Source: Natronococcus occultus SP4
Lineage (GTDB): Archaea > Halobacteriota > Halobacteria > Halobacteriales > Natrialbaceae
Assembly (NCBI RefSeq): GCF_000328685.1
Contig: NC_019974.1
Location: forward strand, 673,001-737,000
DNA: 64,000 nucleotides
Direction of reading: 5' to 3'
Shown here: piece by piece, positions 53,124 through 60,946 of the stretch
Numbering within the stretch: the stretch's first letter is position 1
Layout of the letters: each line of letters opens with the position of its first letter
The notes under the pieces: model-generated
Databases searched by the model: none
What the model saw: the letters and a program-made list of their open reading frames with translations, nothing else
Told to the model about the DNA's origin: nothing
Position numbers and translations under genes: made by a program

Positions 53124-54530
53124 CTACTCGACCGGTTCGAACTTCACGCCGTACCGGGGCACCCCTTCCTGCGTGTAGATCTTCCGGATCGTCGTCCGGA
53201 CCTCGTCGCCGACCGCGACCGACTCCGGATCGACGTCGGTGAGCTGGGCCGGCAGCGTCACCGTTCCGCCGTCGGCCTCGAGCTCGACGATCGCGACGGC
53301 GTAGGCGCCGTCTCGCTGTTGTAGCTCGGCGAACTCGGGCGGCGCGCCGCCCTGGCCGATGACCGTCACCGCGCGGGTCGTTCCGGTTCGAGCGGCTTCG
53401 ACGGGCTCGAACTCGACGCGAGCGTGACACTCCTGGCAGGCGCCCTCGGGCGGGAAGCTGATCCCGCCACAGTCCGGACAGTTCCCGGCGACGAGCCGGT
53501 AGCGCTGGTCGAGCGAGCGCCGCCAGTTCGGCAGGCTCACGTTCGCGCCCCCGCCGGCGACCTCGCCGTCGACGACGTAGCCGCGCTCGCGGAGGTACGT
53601 CGCGTACTCGACGGGCTCGCCGTTCTCGAGGTCCTCGAGACCCGAGACGGGGAGGTTCCCCTTGCAGGCGAGCGCGGCTGCGGTACCGCCGCCGACGAAG
53701 ACGCCGAGCGTCGCGTCGTCCTCGGCCTCGGCGAGGGCCGCGAGCAGCCCGATCGGCACCGTTGCCGCGCCGGCGTCGCCGATGCGGTCGACAACGGTTC
53801 CGGCCGCCACCGCCTCGCCGGAGACGGGGATATCGCCCGTGATGCGGTAGGGGAGCCCGCCGTCGGGCTGGTGAACCGCCGCGGCGCCGACGTCCTCGAG
53901 CTCGACCGCGAGCGACGAGGACGCCTCGGTGACGGCCTCGCGGACCGCCGTTCGCTCGTAGGTCGTGATGTCGAGCCCCTCGACGTTCCGGTCGCCCCGT
54001 TCGCGGAAGCGGACACCGGGCGCGTGGTCGCTGTGCCAGGCGACGTCCTCGATCGCGACCGCGGGATCGTCGTCGATCACGAACGCCGCCGCGCCGGCGC
54101 CGAGCGCGTGGTCGGCGTCCGCGGCGTTACCTTCGGGACAGTCCGAAGCCACGACGAGGGCGGGGCCGTCGGCGTCCAGTGCCCGCGAGAGTGCCTCCGC
54201 GCCGCCCGCGGCGTGCTGGGTGAGGGTCGCGCTCGCGACGTCCGACGGGAGCTCCAGCGCCCGCACCAGCTGCGGGACGACGTCGCCCTCCTCGAGGGGT
54301 GGGTTCGTCGTCGCGACCGCGATGGTCTCCAGCTCCGCGCGGTCGAGCGCGGCGTCCGCGAGGACGCGCCGGGCCGCCGCGATCGCCATCGTCAGCGCGT
54401 CCTCGTCGGCCGCCGGGACGGCTTTCTCCTCGACGCCCGAAGCGTGGTTCGTTCCCCACGCGGCCTCGACTTTCTCGCTTTCGAGTCTGAACCGGGGGAC
54501 GTAGACGCTGCCCGCGACGATCCCCCTCAT
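53124..54530 (-). CDS. HMG-CoA synthase-like protein fused to a DUF35 OB-fold
   Basis: Protein of 468 residues. The first 330 form a thiolase/3-ketoacyl-synthase-like fold of HMG-CoA synthase type (VYVPRFRLESEKVEAAWG; candidate Cys in VASDCPEG). The last 120 are a DUF35 domain: zinc ribbon CPDCGGISFPPEGACQEC and an OB-fold (GTTRAVTVIGQGG). DUF35 proteins usually are separate partners of thiolases; here fusion puts both in one chain. It overlaps the thiolase gene by four bases, so the two probably make one complex, channelling an acyl-CoA. Confidence 0.82.
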   Translation of the reverse strand: MRGIVAGSVYVPRFRLESEKVEAAWGTNHASGVEEKAVPAADEDALTMAIAAARRVLADAALDRAELETIAVATTNPPLEEGDVVPQLVRALELPSDVASATLTQHAAGGAEALSRALDADGPALVVASDCPEGNAADADHALGAGAAAFVIDDDPAVAIEDVAWHSDHAPGVRFRERGDRNVEGLDITTYERTAVREAVTEASSSLAVELEDVGAAAVHQPDGGLPYRITGDIPVSGEAVAAGTVVDRIGDAGAATVPIGLLAALAEAEDDATLGVFVGGGTAAALACKGNLPVSGLEDLENGEPVEYATYLRERGYVVDGEVAGGGANVSLPNWRRSLDQRYRLVAGNCPDCGGISFPPEGACQECHARVEFEPVEAARTGTTRAVTVIGQGGAPPEFAELQQRDGAYAVAIVELEADGGTVTLPAQLTDVDPESVAVGDEVRTTIRKIYTQEGVPRYGVKFEPVE

Positions 54531-55699
54531 GCTTCCACCTCCTCGCGCTCGAAGACGTGAACGGTGACTCCGCCCCCGCTGCCGCCGACGTTGTGGGTGA
54601 GTCCGTACCGCGGGTCGTCGACCTGGACGTAGGCCTCGCCGCGGAGCTGCTTGAACGCCTCGACGACCTGCCCGGTTCCGGTGGCACCGATCGGGTGGCC
54701 CTTCGATTTGAGCCCGCCGCTGGTGTTGGTCGGCAGCTCGCCGTCGGGATCGGTGACGCCCTCCCGCAGGAGTCGGCCGGCCTCGCCGCGCTCGCAGAAG
54801 CCAAGGTCCTCGTAGGCCAGCAGCTCGGCGATGGCAAAGCAGTCGTGGACTTCGGCGAAGTCGAGCTCCTCGGGGCCGATCCCGGCCTCCTCGTAGGCGT
54901 CCTCGCCCGCGCGGACGCTGGCCGGGATCGAGGTCAGCGACTCGCGCTGGAAGAGCCCGACCCGACCGCTCGAGGCGCCGGCGCCGGCGACCCGGACGAG
55001 CGCGTCGCCGTACTCGCGGGCGACGTCCTCGCTGACCACGAGGACGGCGCTTGCGCCGTCGGTCGTCGGACAGCAGTGATAGAGGTTCAGCGGGTCCGCG
55101 ACCGCCGGGGCGGAGACGGCGTCCTCGAGCGAGCACTCGAAGCCGAGGTGGGCCTTCGGGTTCTGTGCGCCGTTGCCGTGGTTCTTGACCGCGACGCGGC
55201 TCAGGTCCTCGGTGGTCGTGTCGTACTCCTCCATGTGGGCGCTTGCCATCTGGGCGTAGACGCCGGCGAAGGTGGTTCCACTCATCCGTTCCCACTCGGT
55301 CTCGCCGCTAACGCCGAGCCACCAGCGCGTGTGATCGGAGCTGGCGTCGGTCATCACCTCGTAGCCGCCGGCCAGCGCGACGTCGGCCATCCCGGATCTG
55401 ACCGCGGTGACGGCCTGGCGGAACGCGTAGCCGCTGGCGGCGCAGGCGTTCTCGACCCGCGTCGTCGGGACGCCGTGGAGGCCGAGGTGTTCGGTCACGG
55501 CCGGCCCCGAGAGGCCGATCTGACGCCCGCCGACGCCGAGCGTGCCGAGGAACGCTTCGTCGATCTCGTCGGGTGAGAGGTCGCCGTCGACGCTGTCCAT
55601 CGTCGCGTCGAACGCGTCGTCGAACAGCGAGAGGTACGATCGTTCGGGGAAGGAGCCGAACGCCGACTGTCCGGCACCGAGTATGTATGCGTCTCGCAT
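54527..55699 (-). CDS. Thiolase family protein
   Basis: Protein of 390 residues of the non-decarboxylating thiolase/SCP-x type. RVENACAASGYAFRQAVTAV holds the nucleophilic Cys, and the later SGGLKSKGHPIGATGTG and HNVGGSGGGVTV carry the second catalytic residues. Partner to the HMG-CoA synthase-like/DUF35 protein. In the pathway it could act as PaaJ-like beta-ketoacyl-CoA thiolase, although the SCP-x branch leaves this open. Start fixed by a TATA box 28 nt upstream; extension to 56092 would run antisense to the aldehyde dehydrogenase. Confidence 0.87.
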   Translation of the reverse strand: MRDAYILGAGQSAFGSFPERSYLSLFDDAFDATMDSVDGDLSPDEIDEAFLGTLGVGGRQIGLSGPAVTEHLGLHGVPTTRVENACAASGYAFRQAVTAVRSGMADVALAGGYEVMTDASSDHTRWWLGVSGETEWERMSGTTFAGVYAQMASAHMEEYDTTTEDLSRVAVKNHGNGAQNPKAHLGFECSLEDAVSAPAVADPLNLYHCCPTTDGASAVLVVSEDVAREYGDALVRVAGAGASSGRVGLFQRESLTSIPASVRAGEDAYEEAGIGPEELDFAEVHDCFAIAELLAYEDLGFCERGEAGRLLREGVTDPDGELPTNTSGGLKSKGHPIGATGTGQVVEAFKQLRGEAYVQVDDPRYGLTHNVGGSGGGVTVHVFEREEVEA

Positions 55700-55723
55700 G
55701 GAACGAACTATCTGCCGGGGTAA

Positions 55724-55731
55724 CTTATAGC
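55724..55731 (-). promoter_or_regulatory. TATA box of the thiolase gene
   Basis: CTATAAGT on this strand, about 28 nt before the ATG at 55699 (leaderless). It stands back to back with the aldehyde dehydrogenase promoter. Confidence 0.6.
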
Positions 55732-55774
55732 TACCCACCGCTGCCCGAGCGGCGAGGCCTGACCGTACCGGACG

Positions 55775-55783
55775 TTTTTTATC
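55775..55783 (+). promoter_or_regulatory. TATA-like box of the aldehyde dehydrogenase gene
   Basis: TTTTTTATC lies 28 nt before the ATG at 55808 and only a few nucleotides before a second ATG at 55787, so the later start is chosen. Confidence 0.55.
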
Positions 55784-55807
55784 TGGATGTCCACAACCCA
55801 CAGCCGC

Positions 55808-57259
55808 ATGAGCTACGACGGTCCGACAGACCTGTTTATCGACGGCGAGTGGACCCCCGCCGAGGCGGGCGAAACGTTCGAGACCGAGGACCCGGCGACC
55901 GAGGAGCGCTACGCGACCGTCGCCGAGGGAGCGGAAGCGGACGTCGACCGCGCGGTCGACGCCGCGGCCGCAGCCGTCGAGCGCGACGCCGAGTGGCGCT
56001 CGCTGGCTCCCAAGGAGCGAGCCGCACACCTTCGCGCGATGGCCGACGCGATCGAAGACCGCAAGGACGAGATCGTCCAGGTCGAATCCCACGACAACGG
56101 GAAGACCCCCTTCGAGGCGACGCTAGACGTCGACATGGTGATCGACACGTTCCGGTACTACGCGGGCTGGGCCGACAAGGTCGAGGGCGACGAGGTTCCC
56201 GTACCCGGCGATCGACTGAACTACACCGTTCGCGAACCCGTCGGCGTCACCGGCCACGTGATCCCGTGGAACTACCCGTTCCAGCTCGCGGGTCGCAGCC
56301 TCGCGCCGGCGCTGGCCTGCGGGAACACGGCGGTACTGAAACCCTCGAGCACGACGCCGCTGTCGGCGCTGTACTACGCCGTCGCCGCCGAGGAGGCGGG
56401 GCTTCCGGACGGCGTCGTCAACGTCGTTCCGGGTCGGGGAAGCACCGCCGGCAACCGGCTGGCCGAACATCCCGACGTCGACCACATCGCCTTCACCGGC
56501 AGCACCGGGATCGGCAAGGGCGTCATGGAGCGAGCCGCTCAGAACGTCACCGGCGTCACCCTCGAACTCGGCGGGAAAGGGCCGAACATCGTCTTCCCCG
56601 ACGCCGATCTCGATGACGCCGCCGCGGGCTGTCACTACGGCATCTTCATGAACGCGGGACAGATGTGCTGGGCGGGGTCGCGGCTGCTCGTCCACGAGTC
56701 GGTCCACGACGAGGTCGTCGAGAAGGTCGTCGAGCGTGCCGAGGGGACGCCGCTTGGCAGCGGGATCGACGACGACGGTCGGATGGGGCCGACGGTCAGC
56801 GAGGACCAGCAACAGGAAGTCCTCGACTACATCGAGACCGGGAAGGCGGAAGGCGCCACCGTCGCTACCGGCGGCGGCGTTCCGGAGAACAAGGACGTCG
56901 GCCACTTCGTCGAGCCGACGGTCTTTACAGACGTCACCAACGACATGACGATCGCCCGAGAGGAGATCTTCGGCCCCGTCCTCGCGGTCATCGAGTTCTC
57001 GGACCGCGAGGAGGCGATCGAGATCGCCAACGACTCGCCGTACGGACTGATGGCGGGGATCTGGACCTCGGATCTCGAGACCGCACACGGGGTCGCCGAC
57101 CATCTGGATTACGGGATGGTGAGCATCAACGAGTTCCCGGTCACCCAGCCCCAGACGCCGTTCGGCGGCTTCAAACAGAGCGGCTACGGCCGCGAGCAGG
57201 GCACCGAGGCGATCCACGAGTACACCCAGACCAAGAACGTCAACGTCAACCTCGAGTAG
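55808..57259 (+). CDS. NAD(P)-dependent aldehyde dehydrogenase
   Basis: Cytoplasmic enzyme of 483 residues oxidising aldehydes to acids. VTGHVIPWNYPFQLAGRSLA is the Rossmann/active-site Asn motif, VTLELGGKGPNIVF carries the general-base Glu, and NAGQMCWAGSR the nucleophilic Cys. It resembles betaine/aromatic-aldehyde dehydrogenases. It could stand in for the aldehyde dehydrogenase half of PaaZ. Divergent from the thiolase gene with back-to-back promoters. Confidence 0.9.
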   Translation: MSYDGPTDLFIDGEWTPAEAGETFETEDPATEERYATVAEGAEADVDRAVDAAAAAVERDAEWRSLAPKERAAHLRAMADAIEDRKDEIVQVESHDNGKTPFEATLDVDMVIDTFRYYAGWADKVEGDEVPVPGDRLNYTVREPVGVTGHVIPWNYPFQLAGRSLAPALACGNTAVLKPSSTTPLSALYYAVAAEEAGLPDGVVNVVPGRGSTAGNRLAEHPDVDHIAFTGSTGIGKGVMERAAQNVTGVTLELGGKGPNIVFPDADLDDAAAGCHYGIFMNAGQMCWAGSRLLVHESVHDEVVEKVVERAEGTPLGSGIDDDGRMGPTVSEDQQQEVLDYIETGKAEGATVATGGGVPENKDVGHFVEPTVFTDVTNDMTIAREEIFGPVLAVIEFSDREEAIEIANDSPYGLMAGIWTSDLETAHGVADHLDYGMVSINEFPVTQPQTPFGGFKQSGYGREQGTEAIHEYTQTKNVNVNLE

Positions 57260-57287
57260 CGGACCGCGGTTCCGACCGCCTCGAGAA

Positions 57288-57297
57288 CTTTTATAGT
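57288..57297 (+). promoter_or_regulatory. TATA box of the acyl-CoA dehydrogenase gene
   Basis: CTTTTATAGT centred 29 nt before the ATG at 57322 (leaderless spacing). Confidence 0.6.
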
Positions 57298-57321
57298 GGT
57301 GTGTGCCGCGTGTAGAGGTGT

Positions 57322-58479
57322 ATGACGCTTATCGAGAACGCCCTCTCCGAGGAGCACCGGGAGTTTCGCGACCGGGCCGCGACCTTCGCCGAGGAGGTCG
57401 TCGAACCCGAGGCCGAACGGATCGAGAACGAGGACGAGTTCCCACGTGAGGTGATCGAGGCCGCGGGCGAACGCGGACTGCTCGGAATCCTGCTGCCCGA
57501 GGAGTACGGCGGCGAGGGGTCGGACTTCCTCTCGTACTGTCTCGCGGTCGAGGAGATCGCCCGCGCCAGCGGGGCCGTCGCCGAGACGATTCAGGGCCAC
57601 ACGTTCGCTGCACTGCCGATCGCGAACTTCGGCACCGAGGCCCAGAAAGAGGAGTGGCTCGAACCGATGGCCCGGGGCGAGTCGGTCGGCGCGATGTTGC
57701 TGACCGAACCCGACGCGGGCAGTTCGCCGACCGAGCTGTCGACGGTCGCACAGGCGGACGACGACGGCGGCTACCTCATCAGCGGCGAGAAATCCTTCGG
57801 CACGAACGCGGGCGTCGCAGACGTCCACCTCGTCGTCGCGCGCAAGCGCCCCGCTCCGGAGGAGAGCCACGGCGTGAGCGTGTTTCTGGCACCGAGCGCC
57901 GACGAAGCCGACGGGTTCGAGTTCGACCGAACGGAGTTCATGGGGATGCGCGGCCACGTCACCGGCGATTCGACGTTCGAGGACGTCCGCGTCGACGAGG
58001 GCGCGCTGCTGGGCGAGGTCGGGCACGGCTTCCGCATTGCTATGGGTACGATCGACATGGCCCGGACCGGACTGGGCGCCATCGGGACGGGAATCGCCAG
58101 GGCGGCCTTCGAGGAGGCAGTCGACTACGCCGGCGACCGCGAGCAGGGCGGCCAGGCGGTCGGCGAGTACCAGGCGGTGCAGGTGCTGGTCGCCGACATG
58201 GACGCCCAGCTCGATTCGGCTCGCCACCTCGTCTACGACTCCGCGACGGCGATCGCCGACGGGGAGGGCAACACGCGCAAATCGAGCAAGGCGAAGTACG
58301 TCGCCAGCGAGGCCGCGGAGTTTGTCACCCGAAACGCGATCCAGATCTACGGCGGGAAGGGGTACCGGACCGACCTCCCCCTCGAGCGCTACTACCGGGA
58401 CGCGAAGATCCTGAGCATCATCGGCGGCACGACCGAGATCCAGAAGACGACGGTCGCGGGCGAGGCGCTGGGACTGTAG
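57322..58479 (+). CDS. Acyl-CoA dehydrogenase family protein lacking both usual catalytic Glu
   Basis: FAD flavoprotein of 385 residues with the full acyl-CoA dehydrogenase layout: helical N-terminus, AMLLTEPDAGSSPTEL (FAD/acyl site), FMGMRGHVTGDSTFEDV, and the C-terminal bundle with IQIYGGKGYRTDLPLERYYR. The general base is missing at both known positions: the MCAD site reads IIGGTTEI with Gly368 instead of Glu, and the IVD/LCAD site reads IDMAR with Ala247 instead of Glu. It may use another residue or catalyse a different reaction. Own promoter. Confidence 0.88.
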   Translation: MTLIENALSEEHREFRDRAATFAEEVVEPEAERIENEDEFPREVIEAAGERGLLGILLPEEYGGEGSDFLSYCLAVEEIARASGAVAETIQGHTFAALPIANFGTEAQKEEWLEPMARGESVGAMLLTEPDAGSSPTELSTVAQADDDGGYLISGEKSFGTNAGVADVHLVVARKRPAPEESHGVSVFLAPSADEADGFEFDRTEFMGMRGHVTGDSTFEDVRVDEGALLGEVGHGFRIAMGTIDMARTGLGAIGTGIARAAFEEAVDYAGDREQGGQAVGEYQAVQVLVADMDAQLDSARHLVYDSATAIADGEGNTRKSSKAKYVASEAAEFVTRNAIQIYGGKGYRTDLPLERYYRDAKILSIIGGTTEIQKTTVAGEALGL

Positions 58480-59280
58480 CCTCGCCGCGAGACTTCTGTC
58501 CCGGAGCTCCGACACCGGGAGTATGAGCGAGGCCTCGACGCGCGGGAACGGCTGTACGAGCGCCGTGGTGGCGCGTAACGTTTCGGTGCCGATCACGAGC
58601 ATCGTCTCGACGGGACGCAGATCCGAGGCCGACCGACGTCACCACGCTCGCGGCGCTCCCTGAGACGACGCTAGACCGGCACCGCCGAACGCGCGGTCGC
58701 TGTTCGGGCTGGCGATCGATCCGTAGTCACGAAGCGTATACGGGTATCGTATACGGCAGGGCAGAACCGACGATAGGACCCACTCCCGGCGACACGGCCG
58801 ACGGCGACCAGCCCTCCCGTCGGATGAATTTTACAAGTATACGGATGTATTACGAGAGGCGTATACGGTATCTCTCGAGACGAACGACGACCGTCCTCGG
58901 ACCTCCTCGAATAGCATCTTTTCCTGGTAGCTAGCTAAATATACCAGGATAGAAATATAACAGCGATATCTGTAGATGTTCGGTAGAAAACAGCCCTGAC
59001 CGGGCGTTTTGTGTACATAGACCGTTCTACTCGCCCGAACCGCTCTAGTAGTTCGAGGCGTGGAACGATTGGATCGTTCGTTCCTGAAACTCCGATACAA
59101 TTCCTATGGCGGCTTCTCGCGATCGAATAGCTGGAATCCGTGCCGTTCGAAGAACCTCATCCTGCTTCAGAGCTATCGTATTTGATAGTATCTTCTATTT
59201 GTTATGATTTTCGAATCCTCCGAGGACGGAGCGGTGACACGAATACGAGGACTCTTCCGGTCGCCCCGAGAACTCCCACT
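58480..59280. other. Long intergenic region with GTATAC motifs (801 nt)
   Basis: No convincing gene. GC-rich up to about 58720, then AT-rich (near 58935-58975). Four GTATAC copies at 58736, 58749, 58837 and 58861. GAACGATTGGATCGTTC near 59060 can fold into a hairpin. An 89-codon minus-strand frame (58831-59100) has a composition unlike haloarchaeal proteins and looks random. Confidence 0.5.
58735..58755. repeat. Two CGTATACG palindromes 13 bp apart
   Basis: CGTATACG at 58735-58742 and again at 58748-58755, separated by GGTAT; a further CGTATACG is at 58860. Symmetry and repetition suggest a protein-binding site. Confidence 0.55.
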
Positions 59281-60045
59281 ATGCAGCTTCCGCCGATCGG
59301 CCTCGGCACGATGGGAATCGAGGACGCCGAGACGATCGCAACGGCGCTCGAGTGTGGCTACCGACACCTCGATACCGCCCAGGTCTACGGGAACGAGGAC
59401 GTCGTCGGCGAGGGGCTGGCCCGCAGCACGGTCCCTCGCGAGGACGTCGTCGTCGCGACGAAGGTGTGGGCCGACAGCCTCGCGCCCGGTTCCGTCCGCG
59501 AGACGACCGCTGAGAGCCTCGAACGGCTCGGTCTCGACGGCATCGACCTGCTGTACGTCCACCGTCCGATCGAGGCCTACGAGCCCGACCGGACGCTGCC
59601 GGCGTTCGACGAACTGTGCGACGAGGGCACGATCGGCGGCGTCGGGCTGAGCAACTTCTCGGTCGCCGAGCTCGAGACCGCCGCCGACGTCCTCGAGGCG
59701 CCGATCGCGGCCCACCAGGTCGAGTACCACCCGCTGTTCCAGCCCGTGGACGTCCTCGAACACGCCCGGGAGAACGAGTACCCGCTGGTCGCGTACTCGC
59801 CGCTGGCGAACGGCCGCGCGGGCGAGATCGACGCGGTCGTCGATATCGCGAGGCGCCGCGAGACCAGCCCCGAAGCGGTCTGTCTCGTCTGGCTGGCCGC
59901 CAAGGACGGCGTCGTCACGATTCCGAAAGCAAGCAGTCGCGAGCACCTCGAGGCCAACCTCGAGGCGCTGGAGCTCGAACTCGATGTCGACGAGCTCGAA
60001 CGGATCGACGCCGTCGAGCGAACCGAGGAGCTGTTTCCGGAGTAG
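59281..60045 (+). CDS. Aldo/keto reductase
   Basis: NADPH-dependent reductase of 254 residues. The catalytic tetrad Asp, Tyr, Lys and His is seen in HLDTAQVYGNED, ATKVW and YVHRP, and the cofactor loop in IPKASSREHLEANL. Most similar in size and motif to 2,5-diketogluconate reductase-like archaeal enzymes; the substrate is open. The ATG at 59281 removes 47 poor upstream residues. Confidence 0.9.
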   Translation: MQLPPIGLGTMGIEDAETIATALECGYRHLDTAQVYGNEDVVGEGLARSTVPREDVVVATKVWADSLAPGSVRETTAESLERLGLDGIDLLYVHRPIEAYEPDRTLPAFDELCDEGTIGGVGLSNFSVAELETAADVLEAPIAAHQVEYHPLFQPVDVLEHARENEYPLVAYSPLANGRAGEIDAVVDIARRRETSPEAVCLVWLAAKDGVVTIPKASSREHLEANLEALELELDVDELERIDAVERTEELFPE

Positions 60046-60359
60046 GAATCCGAAGACGACGGTCAACTGCGTGCGGTGGCGCGCGCTGGGCGGCGACGAG
60101 CGAACAGCGAGTCGGCGTTCGACGTTGCGCGAGGGATGAGTGAGTGGGGTCACGAACGAATCGGCTGGGGAGGACGTGGAGACCCTTGTGTCGACGAGAC
60201 GTAGCACGCTTCCTTCGATCGCTCTCCCGGAGTTACGCGAACCGGACAGCAACGAACGAGTAACTCACGATTCGATTATCTGAATCGGCTGATTCGTTAC
60301 GTAGGAAGGCGAACTGAGCAAGAAAAGATATACAGGGCGAGACAGGTCATCAAAATATA
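60046..60359. other. Intergenic region before the DUF4870-like gene (314 nt)
   Basis: No gene seen. It contains an inverted repeat CGATTC-N8-GAATCG near 60269 and ends with a TATA-like AGATATAC (60326-60333) placed 30 nt before the ATG at 60360. Confidence 0.45.
60326..60333 (+). promoter_or_regulatory. TATA-like box of the DUF4870-like gene
   Basis: AGATATAC centred 30 nt before the ATG at 60360. Confidence 0.5.
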
Positions 60360-60803
60360 ATGCCCTCTACAGCAACACTATCCGGCTCCGACCAATCCGA
60401 GAACCGTTCTTTAGGCGGCATTCTCGTCCACGTGTTGGCGCTTTTCACCAGTTTCGTTGGCCCTGCCATCATGTATGCCATCTCAGACCACGAATTTACG
60501 CGAGAGAACGCTCGAAACGCGATCAAGTGGCATATCTCCATTATTGTTCTGGCGGTTGCTGCGTTCGTGACAGGCTTCCTTGGTGCCGACGAAGTAACAA
60601 TCAATGGTGAACCGACTGAACTACTGGCGGTACCGTCACCCCTCGATACAGTGTTTACCTTCATTGGAATTCCCTTGCTACTTGCACTGGTGGTCGCGGT
60701 TTTCGCTACATTCGTATTTGCTGTCATTGCCACACAGAAAGCGGCGTCCGGGTCAGCGTGGTCGTATCCCGGTTCGATTAATATCATCGAACGGTTCCGA
60801 TAG
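60360..60803 (+). CDS. DUF4870-like membrane protein
   Basis: Protein of 147 residues with three or four hydrophobic segments. LGGILVHVLALFTSFVGPAI at the N-terminus and ENARNAIKWHISIIVLAV match DUF4870, a small membrane family of unknown role. GC content and codon choice are clearly lower than in the neighbours, a sign of foreign origin. It sits at the right boundary of the catabolic block, just before lysA. Confidence 0.75.
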   Translation: MPSTATLSGSDQSENRSLGGILVHVLALFTSFVGPAIMYAISDHEFTRENARNAIKWHISIIVLAVAAFVTGFLGADEVTINGEPTELLAVPSPLDTVFTFIGIPLLLALVVAVFATFVFAVIATQKAASGSAWSYPGSINIIERFR

Positions 60804-60946
60804 TCGCTCTATTGAGCGGTGAGTTCTTGCCCTGTACGTAGCGGTGGACCACTAGCAATCTCAACTACCAGAACCGTTCTTCCGACTGCTGAGACACGGA
60901 CGGCAAACCCAAACCCTTGTTTCGCCGCGGTCACTTGGACCGAACG

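Noticed and set aside
58831-59100. 89-codon frame on the minus strand in the AT-rich intergenic region
   Set aside because: Arg/Tyr/Ser-rich with low acidic content, no start signal and no recognised motif; it coincides with a region that has the look of non-coding DNA.
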